This document shows positions 8,770 through 16,625 of a DNA stretch of 64,000 nt, piece after piece. Every line of letters starts with the position of its first letter. Position 1 is the first letter of the stretch. Origin of the DNA: Duodenibacillus intestinigallinarum (lineage in GTDB: Bacteria; Pseudomonadota; Gammaproteobacteria; Burkholderiales; Burkholderiaceae_F); contig DXAH01000047.1 of assembly GCA_019117105.1 (NCBI GenBank), positions 62,001 through 126,000 of the forward strand, in the 5' to 3' direction. The translations under genes and the position numbers were made by a program. The notes beneath the pieces were generated by a model. It worked only from the letters and a program-made list of their open reading frames with translations, was not told where the DNA came from and did not search any database.

Positions 8770-9430
8770 TCTGGTAGAAGCTGCAGTTTTGAATTTCCGT
8801 TCCCTGCCAACGCTTCCAGATGGCGAACAAAGCCTGACGCTGATCTTCGGTCAGGTTTCGGAACACCAGATCGACCTTGTCGGAAGGTTCACCCAAGCGG
8901 TTTGTAACGCGCAACCCCTTCACGTCGGGCGCTTTTTTATCGTTGATCCACGCTTGCGCTTGTTCCTTACTTTCAAAAGTCTCGATTTCCACCCCGTAGG
9001 ACAGGGCGCCGCTCAGAATCGGGCGAACGTTTTTGTAGCCTTGCTGACGGAACTGCTTGACGAAAGCGCGAACCGCGATGTCATTGCTGTAGGGCCCCAG
9101 ATAAACGATCCACCGATCAGGCAAGAACCGATCCGAGATTTCGGCCTTTTGCAGCAGACCTCGCTGTTTAAGCGTTGACTGAACCGCAATCATCTGCCGT
9201 CCTTCAAAAGGTCCCCAAACAAAGCAGTCCGCATCAATGGGCGTGCCGGAAATGCGGGCGTTCTCGTCGCTCTTTCGTGCTTCAATCGTGGCCAGCACAA
9301 GTTCAGGCACGTCGACCTTGAGCTTGGTTTCCGCCACCAGGTCAACCGCCGGTTGGCGCGACTGGTCGTACAAAAACCAACCACAGGCACACAAGGCCAG
9401 AAGAAGAACAAAGTTGACGAAATAACGCAC
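8765..9430 (-). CDS. Membrane-anchored SPOR-like protein, third gene of birA-coaX group
   Basis: This 221-residue protein has one N-terminal membrane segment (about residues 4-21, VNFVLLLALCACGWFLY) and a periplasmic remainder. The part from about 125 to 190 (WIVYLGPYSNDIAVRAFVKQ to GVEIETFESKEQAQAWI) resembles a SPOR fold, a domain that binds denuded peptidoglycan. The first half has a second, weaker repeat-like stretch (CFVWGPFEGRQMIAVQSTL). Proteins of this kind commonly follow coaX in Burkholderiales. It lies 20 bases after coaX in the same direction, so it is probably the last gene of the birA-coaX operon. The exact function is unknown; a cell-envelope role is inferred. Confidence 0.75.
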   Translation of the reverse strand: MRYFVNFVLLLALCACGWFLYDQSRQPAVDLVAETKLKVDVPELVLATIEARKSDENARISGTPIDADCFVWGPFEGRQMIAVQSTLKQRGLLQKAEISDRFLPDRWIVYLGPYSNDIAVRAFVKQFRQQGYKNVRPILSGALSYGVEIETFESKEQAQAWINDKKAPDVKGLRVTNRLGEPSDKVDLVFRNLTEDQRQALFAIWKRWQGTEIQNCSFYQK

Positions 9431-9450
9431 CGTCTGCCCCCGCTATGCGC

Positions 9451-10218
9451 CTACCGATTCGTGGCGCGCATGGCCAAACCGCGCAGCACCAGGTTGTGCT
9501 TGATCACGGCCTGCGGATACTCCTGCATGATGTAGGGCGCAAAAAGAGGCGCGGCGCCCCCTGCAAACAGCAGACAAGGATCGTCAAAGCCCATCTTGCG
9601 AAGGCTTGTGAGCGAACGATCAACGATGCCCAGATGCGCTTCGAGCACGGCAGTGGTGATCGCGTCTGCCGTGTTGGTCGGAAAATCCGAACGCACACCG
9701 ATGCGCCCCGGCCGGCAACGAGTCTTCGTCAATAGCGCTTCGGTCATCATGGAGGGCCCCGGCAGAATGCGTCCGCCGATAAAGGCCTGCGTCTTATCGT
9801 CTTCTGGGATCACGACGTCGGCCGTCGTGGCCGTACCGATGTGCACGACCAAAATCGGGCGGTTGGGATAAAGCGAAGCGGCGCCGATCACGGCGTGCCA
9901 ACGGTCGCTGCCGAGCTGCTCGTAATTGTCGTACTTGTTGACAACGGAAAAATCACGCCCTTGAAACACACGCTCGGAGTGCAACCAATCCCACTTAATG
10001 CCGTGCGCGTTGAAAAAGCGCGTGATGTTGAATGCAAACTTTTCGCTCGAGACCATGCATCCGACGACGCGCTCGGGTTTTAAGTTGAGCCATTTATGCA
10101 GCAATTCGTCAGGCACCACATCGTTGCCGCAATGCACGTAGGCATGCGGCTCCTCGGGCTTGTTCGAAGTCGCCCATTTGAGAGCCGTGTTGCCAAGATC
10201 CAAAAGCAGAGCCGTCAC
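9451..10218 (-). CDS. coaX: Type III pantothenate kinase
   Basis: CoaX phosphorylates pantothenate in the first step of coenzyme A synthesis and, unlike type I PanK, is not feedback-inhibited by CoA. The 255-residue protein shows the ASKHA-fold elements: N-terminal LLLDLGNTALKW, GSDRWHAVIGA, HIGTATTADVV and GGRILPGPSMM. The acidic residue often found before GTA is His here, a position that varies in betaproteobacteria. The start is the GTG at 10218, which overlaps the birA stop codon by one base (TAGTG), so translational coupling is likely. An in-frame ATG 20 codons earlier would lie in birA and adds nothing homologous. Confidence 0.9.
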   Translation of the reverse strand: MTALLLDLGNTALKWATSNKPEEPHAYVHCGNDVVPDELLHKWLNLKPERVVGCMVSSEKFAFNITRFFNAHGIKWDWLHSERVFQGRDFSVVNKYDNYEQLGSDRWHAVIGAASLYPNRPILVVHIGTATTADVVIPEDDKTQAFIGGRILPGPSMMTEALLTKTRCRPGRIGVRSDFPTNTADAITTAVLEAHLGIVDRSLTSLRKMGFDDPCLLFAGGAAPLFAPYIMQEYPQAVIKHNLVLRGLAMRATNR

Positions 10219-11039
10219 TATTTTTCTCGATTTGTTAAAAGCGGTCGAATGCGAGCGTCCGCATATGTTCTCGTGCATCCGAACTCGTCGACAAACAAAA
10301 GCTCGCCGCCGTCTCCGATACCCACCGTTTGCCCCTGAAGCTCTTCTCCCGAAGGCAACATCAGTTCCGCGGGCTTTCCCGCCAAAGCGTCAAGTTGCGG
10401 CCAACGAGCCTGAAGCTCGGTGATCAAAGCCGGAGAAAAGGACCGGCAAACGCGTTCGATGGCTGAGCTCAAACAAGCCGCCGTCCGGACACGAAGATCT
10501 TCGAGCTTTCGCACGTCAGGCAATTGCACGAGCACGGCCGCTGCCGGCACATCCGTCGTCGGAACACCGATTTTACCGAGACACATATTAACGCCGATAC
10601 CTACGACCGCATGCAAACGATGCGCACGGTTGCGCACAAGTTCGCAAAGAATGCCGGCGGCCTTGCCGTTGCCGATCCAAAGATCGTTGGGCCACTTAAG
10701 CCTTACATCGGGATTGAGTTTCCAAAGAGATTCGGCACAAGCCGCCCCCACAACCGGAGACAGTCCCGAGAGGTCGCCCTCTGAAACGGAAAGCGGCACG
10801 CCGACGGTCAAAAGAACCGATGCGGCCGGTGCCGTCCAACGACGGCCGCGGGTGCCTCGTCCTGCCGTCTGCCGATCCGACACCAAAGCAACGGCTATAT
10901 CTTCATCGGCCTTTTTCACCCACTCCTTGACATCGTCGTTGGTACTGGCGGTCTCTTCAACCCAGTGCGCCTCAAGACAACTTTGAGCCTCAAGCAGTGC
11001 CGAAGAGAAAGACTTTTGTTTTACCCAATTACAATGCAT
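10218..11039 (-). CDS. birA: Biotin--[acetyl-CoA-carboxylase] ligase, single-function form
   Basis: It activates biotin to biotinyl-AMP and attaches it to the biotin carboxyl carrier protein of acetyl-CoA carboxylase. The 273-residue protein has the ligase core (GRGTRGRRW at about 60-68, KWPNDLWI at 115-122 and the GILCEL segment) and a small C-terminal SH3-like domain (about 225-270, ELQGQTVGIGDGGELL). It lacks the N-terminal winged-helix DNA-binding domain of E. coli BirA, so it should not be a biotin-operon repressor. Its ATG overlaps a possible start on the other strand inside ATGCAT; the divergent hydrolase promoter must therefore lie within coding sequence. Confidence 0.92.
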   Translation of the reverse strand: MHCNWVKQKSFSSALLEAQSCLEAHWVEETASTNDDVKEWVKKADEDIAVALVSDRQTAGRGTRGRRWTAPAASVLLTVGVPLSVSEGDLSGLSPVVGAACAESLWKLNPDVRLKWPNDLWIGNGKAAGILCELVRNRAHRLHAVVGIGVNMCLGKIGVPTTDVPAAAVLVQLPDVRKLEDLRVRTAACLSSAIERVCRSFSPALITELQARWPQLDALAGKPAELMLPSGEELQGQTVGIGDGGELLFVDEFGCTRTYADARIRPLLTNREK

Positions 11040-11072
11040 GGTTCAGATCAGAAAATGAACTGCCTTCGAAAA

Positions 11073-11702
11073 ATGACCAGAACGCATACTACACAAACCG
11101 CCGGTGAAGCCGGCCTTATCGAACTCGACATCGATTTTCCCGATGTCTGCACCCAAGGCATCGCCTTTTTGGCGCATCCGATCACCACGCAAGGCGGCAG
11201 CAAAGATCACAAAGTCATCACCACCATGGCCAAAGCTCTGGTTTCGGGCGGCTGGCTCGTCGTACGCCCCAATTGCCGGGGTGCCGGCCGCAGCGAAGGT
11301 GAATACAACGCAGGCCCCGGCGAAGCCGCGGACTTTTTGCGCGTCATCGACGCCGTCTTTGAAATGCGTGAAGTTGCCGAAGCGCTTCCCGTCGGAGGCC
11401 GCGCTGTGTTCGGCGGCTTTTCTTTCGGCACCTACGTCATGAGCCTGGCTGCACAGATCCGTAAACCCGCCGCCATGATTTATGCGGGCCCGGCCGTTCA
11501 TAAATTTGACATCGTTCACCCGGGCTGCCCCGCGTTCGTCGTTCATGCGCAAAACGACGAATTGGCACCGCTCAACACGGTTCTGTCCTGGGCCAACCTC
11601 AACAATCTGACGGTGGACGTCATTCCCGCCACCAACCACGTTTTTGCCAAGAAACTGCCGCAATTGAGCCGCGTTTTCTCACAATTCGTTGCTTTACTCT
11701 GA
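11073..11702 (+). CDS. Alpha/beta hydrolase (COG2945-like)
   Basis: This is a small (209-residue) serine hydrolase of the alpha/beta fold. The nucleophile elbow is GGFSFGTYV (about residues 110-118), the oxyanion/early strand motif is FLAHPITTQGG, and the acid and histidine are probably in HAQNDELAP and ATNHVF near the C-terminus. Proteins of this group are cytoplasmic, and most have no known substrate. The ATG at 11073 fits the usual family start; ATGs at 11055 and 11037 are also in frame and none has a clear ribosome site. It is divergent from birA and followed 24 bases later by the PBP5-like gene, with which it may share a transcript. Confidence 0.8.
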   Translation: MTRTHTTQTAGEAGLIELDIDFPDVCTQGIAFLAHPITTQGGSKDHKVITTMAKALVSGGWLVVRPNCRGAGRSEGEYNAGPGEAADFLRVIDAVFEMREVAEALPVGGRAVFGGFSFGTYVMSLAAQIRKPAAMIYAGPAVHKFDIVHPGCPAFVVHAQNDELAPLNTVLSWANLNNLTVDVIPATNHVFAKKLPQLSRVFSQFVALL

Positions 11703-11726
11703 GACCACTCCCGCTAAAATCGTCGC

Positions 11727-12974
11727 ATGCGAATTTTCTGCAATTTTTTCATTGCTCTAGCCGGATTTTTCACTCTCTTCACCGTTTCACCCGCCGTATC
11801 CGCGGCGCCCGGCAAAGACCCTGTCATGACATCCTCGCCCGAAGCGTGGGTGCTCGTTGATGGCATCAGCGGCTTTGTGATGAGCGCAAACAACAAAGAT
11901 AAAGCGCTTTCCCCGGGGGAACTGGTTCATCTGATGGTGATCTATACGGCGCTTGACGCGGTCGCAGGAGACAAAAACGCACTCAGTGCGCCGGTGTCCA
12001 TTACTGCCTCCGATGTAATGCGCTCGAGCAACTCACGCCGCCTTTATCTGGTGCCGGGCGAGCCTCATCCTCTGAGAACGCTTCTGCACAGCATCGCTGT
12101 CACGGGCGCCGAAGATGCTGTGCTTGCTGTGGCCGCGCACTTTGATAAAGAAGCAAACGCTTTTGCCCGCCGCATGAATGAAACGGCAGAAAAGCTCGGT
12201 TTACACCAAAGCCGCTTCGTCTCGCCCATGGAGCATGCCGACAACCGCATGAGCGCGCATGATCTGGCGCGTCTGGCCATTGCAGTAAAAAAACGCTTTC
12301 CGCAGGCCTACCAGTGGTTTTCCGAAAAGGAGTTCGTCTTTACGACGCACAGTCTGCGCAACCGTAATCAGTTGTTGTGGCGAGGCGCTGGCATCGACGG
12401 CGTCATGAGCAATGCCAACAATACGTCCGTAATCGGCAGCTGGCATCGAGACAGAAACAAAAACGTCATGCCTCGCGACGTGATCGCCGTTTTGTTGGGC
12501 GGACAAACGTCGGATCTGACAACGGCCGACGTACAGACGTTGCTGCGTCACGGACGTCTGGAATATGAAACGTTGCGGCTTTTTCCGGCCAATACGCTTG
12601 TCACCAAAATCGACATTCTGACCGGTAATCGCGAAAAGCTTGAAGTCGGCAGCGCCGATGCGATCTGGGTGACAGTTCCCCGTCAGGATATCGTCTCGCG
12701 CGGTCTAGGTGGCTTTACAACGCAGTTTGAGTACATGTCGCCTGCCGTCGCCCCGGTCAAGACCGGCGAAGTGGTCGGCAAACTGCGCGTCTACTTTCAA
12801 AACAAACACATAAATGATTTTGATCTGGTCGCCATGCACGACGTTGGTCCGGGCAGTTTCCTGAGCCGTTTCGTCGACTCCGTTCGCCTGCGCATGAAAC
12901 CTGCCGACAATCAAAACCAGCCGGTCGCAGTCGAAGTTCGACGTGAAGATACGGCAAAAAAGACTCAACCTTGA
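11727..12974 (+). CDS. PBP5/DacA-family protein lacking all three catalytic motifs (predicted pseudoenzyme)
   Basis: By overall sequence this is a D-alanyl-D-alanine carboxypeptidase of the PBP5/6 family. It has a cleavable signal peptide (about 1-26), a penicilloyl-transferase domain (about 35-270), a C-terminal PBP5 beta domain (about 290-380) and a terminal amphipathic-helix-like segment (FLSRFVDSVRLRM). The active site is gone: where PBP5 has PASLTK the protein has PGELVH (63-68), so nucleophile Ser and Lys become Glu and His. SGN becomes TGA (126-128), and KTG becomes MSN (227-229) inside otherwise conserved IDGVMSNANNTSVIG. The frame is open, 415 codons long, with normal codon use, so this is not a decaying pseudogene. 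It sits where dacA sits in the dacA-ybeD-lipB order. A non-enzymatic, peptidoglycan-binding or scaffold role is inferred. Confidence 0.88.
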   Translation: MRIFCNFFIALAGFFTLFTVSPAVSAAPGKDPVMTSSPEAWVLVDGISGFVMSANNKDKALSPGELVHLMVIYTALDAVAGDKNALSAPVSITASDVMRSSNSRRLYLVPGEPHPLRTLLHSIAVTGAEDAVLAVAAHFDKEANAFARRMNETAEKLGLHQSRFVSPMEHADNRMSAHDLARLAIAVKKRFPQAYQWFSEKEFVFTTHSLRNRNQLLWRGAGIDGVMSNANNTSVIGSWHRDRNKNVMPRDVIAVLLGGQTSDLTTADVQTLLRHGRLEYETLRLFPANTLVTKIDILTGNREKLEVGSADAIWVTVPRQDIVSRGLGGFTTQFEYMSPAVAPVKTGEVVGKLRVYFQNKHINDFDLVAMHDVGPGSFLSRFVDSVRLRMKPADNQNQPVAVEVRREDTAKKTQP

Positions 12975-12986
12975 TTATTTGAGCCA

Positions 12987-13274
12987 ATGACTGACAAACA
13001 AAACCTCATTGAAGAACAGGATTCCCTAATTGAATTTCCCTGCGACTTTCCCATCAAAGTAATGGGTGCCTCCGTCCCGCATTTTGCCGAGACAATCGGA
13101 GCGGCCGTGCGTGAATTGGTACCCGACTTCGATCCGACAACCATCACGGAACGAAAGTCGACCGGCAATAAGTACACGGCGCTCACCGTGACGGTGCGCG
13201 CCACCAGCCGAGCGCAGCTCGACAGCATTTATCTGATGCTGACCTCTCATCCGCTCGTCAAAATCGTGCTGTGA
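12987..13274 (+). CDS. ybeD: DUF493/YbeD family protein
   Basis: YbeD proteins are small ferredoxin-like-fold proteins of unknown biochemical role that are almost always found between dacA and lipB. This 95-residue example has LIEFPCDFPIKVMG at the start, then the VRELVPDFDPTTI, KSTGNKYTALTVTVRATSRAQLD and SHPLVKIVL segments of the family. It follows the PBP5-like gene by 12 bases and overlaps lipB by four bases (GTGA), so the genes are translationally linked. Confidence 0.9.
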   Translation: MTDKQNLIEEQDSLIEFPCDFPIKVMGASVPHFAETIGAAVRELVPDFDPTTITERKSTGNKYTALTVTVRATSRAQLDSIYLMLTSHPLVKIVL

Positions 13275-13939
13275 CGGTCAGCACCCCCATTGTTCGGGAT
13301 TTGGGGCTTGCACAGTACGAGCCCGTCTGCGAAGCCATGCGCGTGTTTACACGGACGCGCACGCCGGAAACACCCGACGAAATCTGGTTTGTCGAGCATC
13401 CGGCCGTCTATACTGCCGGCCGCGATGCCCTGCAGCGTTGCGGCAGCATCGGCGACGTACCTCTGGTACCGGTCGAGCGCGGAGGCGACATCACCTTTCA
13501 CGCTCCCGGACAAATGGTGGTTTATCCGCTGCTTGATCTACGGCGCCGACATTTGTTCGTCAAGACCTACGTCTCGCTTTTGCTCGAAACACTCATCGAC
13601 ACGCTCGCGGCTTTCGGCATCGAATCGATCCGCCACCCGGGCGCTCCGGGCGTCTACGTCCCGATGCCGGGGGGCATGGGTGAGTTCAGCGGAATCGCTA
13701 AAATCGCTTCCATCGGCATTCATGTCAGCCGAGGCTCTACGCTTCACGGCATCGCTCTCAACGTGCACACGGATCTGGCCGGTTTCCGACGCATCGCGCC
13801 ATGCGGCTACTCGGGATTGCGCATCACCGATATGATGTCGCTGGGCGCGGATTGCGACTTGGAAACGGTCAAAGGCGAGTATCGACAAAGACTGCTTCGC
13901 GCGCTCAACGACATTCAAATTTCATCGAACCATGACTGA
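13271..13939 (+). CDS. lipB: Octanoyl-[acyl-carrier-protein]:protein N-octanoyltransferase
   Basis: LipB moves octanoate from acyl carrier protein to lipoyl domains of 2-oxoacid dehydrogenases and GcvH; LipA then inserts the sulfurs. The 222-residue protein keeps the catalytic pair: Lys144 in IAKIASIGIHV and Cys178 in APCGYSG. The RGGDITFHAPGQ substrate loop is also present (HAPGQ rather than the commoner HGPGQ). The GTG at 13271 overlaps the ybeD stop, and the 3' end overlaps menA by eight bases, so the operon is tightly packed. Confidence 0.95.
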   Translation: MTVSTPIVRDLGLAQYEPVCEAMRVFTRTRTPETPDEIWFVEHPAVYTAGRDALQRCGSIGDVPLVPVERGGDITFHAPGQMVVYPLLDLRRRHLFVKTYVSLLLETLIDTLAAFGIESIRHPGAPGVYVPMPGGMGEFSGIAKIASIGIHVSRGSTLHGIALNVHTDLAGFRRIAPCGYSGLRITDMMSLGADCDLETVKGEYRQRLLRALNDIQISSNHD

Positions 13940-14864
13940 AGAAAACATACAGCCGGTGCCAGGCGTCAAACCCGGAAGTTTTGCTGCCTGGTGCGCAAGT
14001 TTCCGTCCAAAAACTCTGGGCATCGCCGCTGCCCCCGTCTTCGTCGGCTTGGCGGTAAGTGCCGCCGTGACGCACACGTTCGATATCGTTGTCGCTCTTG
14101 CCACACTGGCTCTGTCACTTCTGATGCAAGCCATAAGCAACATGGAAAACGATGCCGGTTACACCAAGCGCAAGGCCGAGCGTAAATCCCGTAAGGGTCT
14201 GCCGCGCTCCACCGCCAACGGATGGCTTACCGTGGCTCAGGTTGAGCGCATGATCAAAATTCTCATCGGCGTTGTGGCACTCGATACACTCTTTCTCATC
14301 TACGTGGGCGGCTGGGTCATGCTGGCCATTTCGGTGGCTTCGGTCGTAGCCGCCTACGCTTATATGGGAGGTCCAAAACCCATTGCCTACACGCCGTGGG
14401 GCGAATTCGTGGTCTTCATCTTTTTCGGCCCGATTGCCGTAGCCGGCACCGCTTACTTGCAAACCGGCATCTGGCAGCCGGAAGCCTTGCTGGCAGGATC
14501 CGCCCTCGGCTTCATCGCCTCTGCGGTTTTAGCCGTCAACAATTATCGTGACGCGGAGCACGACGCTGAAGTGGGTCGCCGTACACTGGCGGTTGCCCTT
14601 GGGCGTCAAGCCATGATCGGCGTGTATTGCGCCCTGCTTTATTCGCCCTACCTGATGGTAGCCGCTGCCATCGTCTACAACCCATCTGTCTTCGGACTGT
14701 CGCTGTGCCTGCTTGCACTGCCCCGAACTTTAAAACTGATCGATGAACTGCCCCGCCGCGAAGGCAATGATCTAAACGCCGTCATGTTCGGCACGGTTAA
14801 ACTCGAGTTGCTCTTTTCCTTGTGTCTGACAGTCGGCGGCATTGTCAGTCTCATTCTTCTCTGA
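13932..14864 (+). CDS. menA: 1,4-dihydroxy-2-naphthoate polyprenyltransferase (UbiA superfamily)
   Basis: MenA joins a polyprenyl chain to 1,4-dihydroxy-2-naphthoate in menaquinone synthesis at the inner membrane. The 310-residue protein has about eight to nine membrane helices and the two aspartate-rich Mg-prenyl-diphosphate motifs: N70-M-E-N-D74 followed by a Lys/Arg-rich stretch, and NNYRDAEHDAEVGRRTLA (203-220). The second motif with its GRRTLAV tail is characteristic of MenA rather than UbiA. It lies between lipB and lipA, which are normally neighbours, overlapping lipB by eight bases and ending eight bases before lipA. With ubiE later in the window it suggests menaquinone or methylmenaquinone respiration. 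Confidence 0.88.
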   Translation: MTEENIQPVPGVKPGSFAAWCASFRPKTLGIAAAPVFVGLAVSAAVTHTFDIVVALATLALSLLMQAISNMENDAGYTKRKAERKSRKGLPRSTANGWLTVAQVERMIKILIGVVALDTLFLIYVGGWVMLAISVASVVAAYAYMGGPKPIAYTPWGEFVVFIFFGPIAVAGTAYLQTGIWQPEALLAGSALGFIASAVLAVNNYRDAEHDAEVGRRTLAVALGRQAMIGVYCALLYSPYLMVAAAIVYNPSVFGLSLCLLALPRTLKLIDELPRREGNDLNAVMFGTVKLELLFSLCLTVGGIVSLILL

Positions 14865-14872
14865 GGATTCCC

Positions 14873-15802
14873 GTGGCAACAGGACGCAGTTTCAAGAAAA
14901 TATTGAAAATTTCGCGTGAGGCGGCTTCCGACTGCCCCCAACCGCTTCCCAAGCCCGCCTGGCTCAAGGTGAGAGCTTCCGTTGCCGGAGGAGCCGAAGA
15001 CCCAATTCGCGACATCCTGTCTTCGTATTCGCTCTCCACCGTCTGCCGCGAAGCTTCCTGCCCCAACCGTGCCGAATGCTTCTCGCACGGTACGGCCGCC
15101 TTTCTGATTCTCGGGGAACTGTGCACCCGCCGCTGCGCATTCTGCGACTTGGCGCACGGCACTCCCAAGCCTCCCGCCGCCGATGAGCCTCATCGCGTTG
15201 CGCAAGCCGTCAAAGCGCTCAAGCTTCGCTATGTCGTCATCACCAGTCCCGATCGAGACGATCTCAAGGACGGCGGTGCAGGACACTTTGCCGCTGTCAT
15301 TTCGCAATTGAGAAAAAACGTAGAAGGCATTGAAGTCGAGATTCTGGTGCCTGACTTCAAGAAAAAGGAGGACGTCGCGCTGCGGATCCTCTCAGAGATG
15401 CCGCCAGATGTCTTTAATCACAACATCGAAACGGTGCCTCGTCTGTATCGAGTAGCACGTCCAGGCGCCTCATACGAAGGCTCCTTGGCGCTGCTCAAGG
15501 CGTTTGCCGAGCAAAACCCTCACATTCCCACCAAAAGCGGTCTCATGCTCGGACTGGGCGAGACAGACGAAGAGATTATGGAGGTACTGCGAGACCTGCG
15601 TCTTCACAAGGTAGACCGCGTCACAATCGGTCAATATCTGGCACCGTCCAAAGCTCATTTACCCGTGCGCCGCTATGTCAGTCCTCAAAACTTTGACCTT
15701 TGGCGTCAGCGGGCTCTTGAGATGGGCTTTAAAACAGCGCATGCGGGCGTCTTCGTGCGTTCAAGCTACCACGCCTCAGACGATAGCCTCAAAGCGCAAT
15801 AG
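14873..15802 (+). CDS. lipA: Lipoyl synthase
   Basis: This radical-SAM enzyme inserts two sulfurs into octanoyl groups on lipoyl domains. It has the auxiliary-cluster cysteines C58-x4-C63-x5-C69 (CREASCPNRAEC) and the radical-SAM CxxxCxxC at 84-91 (CTRRCAFC). It also has the SPDRDDLKDGGA and IPTKSGLMLGLGE segments and the C-terminal RSSYHA, whose Ser ligates the auxiliary cluster. The 309-residue length is normal. The GTG at 14873 is preferred because GAGGA lies 6-10 bases upstream; no ATG gives a better start. It is the last gene of the PBP5-like/ybeD/lipB/menA/lipA operon and is followed by a terminator. Confidence 0.93.
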   Translation: MATGRSFKKILKISREAASDCPQPLPKPAWLKVRASVAGGAEDPIRDILSSYSLSTVCREASCPNRAECFSHGTAAFLILGELCTRRCAFCDLAHGTPKPPAADEPHRVAQAVKALKLRYVVITSPDRDDLKDGGAGHFAAVISQLRKNVEGIEVEILVPDFKKKEDVALRILSEMPPDVFNHNIETVPRLYRVARPGASYEGSLALLKAFAEQNPHIPTKSGLMLGLGETDEEIMEVLRDLRLHKVDRVTIGQYLAPSKAHLPVRRYVSPQNFDLWRQRALEMGFKTAHAGVFVRSSYHASDDSLKAQ

Positions 15803-15835
15803 CGCACGATTTCAACGCGTTTTTGGCAAAAAAGC

Positions 15836-15876
15836 AAAGCGCCTGCGATTTCCGGTAACCGGGCAGGCGCTTTTTT
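15836..15876 (+). terminator. Rho-independent terminator after lipA
   Basis: An 11-base stem AAAGCGCCTGC / GCAGGCGCTTT with a 16-base loop is followed by a run of six T. A-rich sequence precedes the stem, so it could also act for the convergent BON gene. Confidence 0.88.
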
Positions 15877-15894
15877 CGTTTCGGGGACGGTTCG

Positions 15895-16590
15895 TTAGGA
15901 GCCGCTCGGAACTTCTTCCTCGGTTTGCTGCTGAGCAGCCTTGTTTTCCTGATTGATGTTCTTCAGACGTGCCTTGATGCGTTCGGCTGACATCACGTCA
16001 CACACCGAAATCACGCGCACCACGCCGCTCGTACGGGCAGCAACAGTCATGGCGATCGTATTTTCCTGCGGCGTCACGATACCCATGATGTAAACGATGC
16101 CGCGTTCAACGACCACCTTCATCTGGCTCAGGTACACGTTGTCTTCCATCACCATGCGCGAGCGCACCGTCGTTGCCAGCTTGGAGTCGCTGATGCGCTG
16201 CGTCCAACTGATGGTCGGTTGAACGGCCAGTTCGTTGACAACGCTGCGGACGTCCAGGCTCTTTTGCACGGTTTCAGTCACGATTCGCTTAGCCTTGAGC
16301 GTTTCGATTTCACCGGTCAACAGCACCTTGCCGTCATAGGCGGTCACCGTGATGCGACCTTCTGGCTCTTCGCCTAACTGATCCTTGAGAGCCTGCGTGA
16401 TTTCATAGCTCAAGCGCTTTTCAATCACACCGTCATTGACAACGGAACCAGCCGAACGACGGTCATTAATGGTCGAGACGGTCGAGACAGTCGCAACAGC
16501 CACGCTGCCCACCACAAGAGGCGCACAGCCTACCATGGCCGTCGTCATAGCTGCCGCACACGACAGCACGCAAAGAGTGCGCTTGAACAT
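15895..16590 (-). CDS. BON-domain outer-membrane lipoprotein (DolP/YraP type)
   Basis: Dual-BON lipoproteins of this type sit in the outer membrane, bind anionic phospholipid and help keep the envelope intact. The 231-residue protein has a lipoprotein signal ending in MVGC (Cys22) and a short Val/Ser/Thr-rich stretch. Two BON domains follow, at about 55-125 (ITVTAYDGKVLLTGEI) and 135-205 (VVVERGIVYIMGIVTP). A Gln/Glu-rich tail completes it. It is a single gene facing the lipA terminator. In E. coli the homologue is linked to BAM function and sigma-E; nothing here shows its regulation. Confidence 0.88.
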   Translation of the reverse strand: MFKRTLCVLSCAAAMTTAMVGCAPLVVGSVAVATVSTVSTINDRRSAGSVVNDGVIEKRLSYEITQALKDQLGEEPEGRITVTAYDGKVLLTGEIETLKAKRIVTETVQKSLDVRSVVNELAVQPTISWTQRISDSKLATTVRSRMVMEDNVYLSQMKVVVERGIVYIMGIVTPQENTIAMTVAARTSGVVRVISVCDVMSAERIKARLKNINQENKAAQQQTEEEVPSGS

Positions 16591-16625
16591 AATGTGTATT
16601 CTCCGATTTTTTTCTGTTAATTTGG

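Noticed and set aside
11727..12974. Ordinary pseudogene of dacA
   Set aside because: The frame is intact over 415 codons with signal peptide and both domains; only the catalytic motifs are altered.
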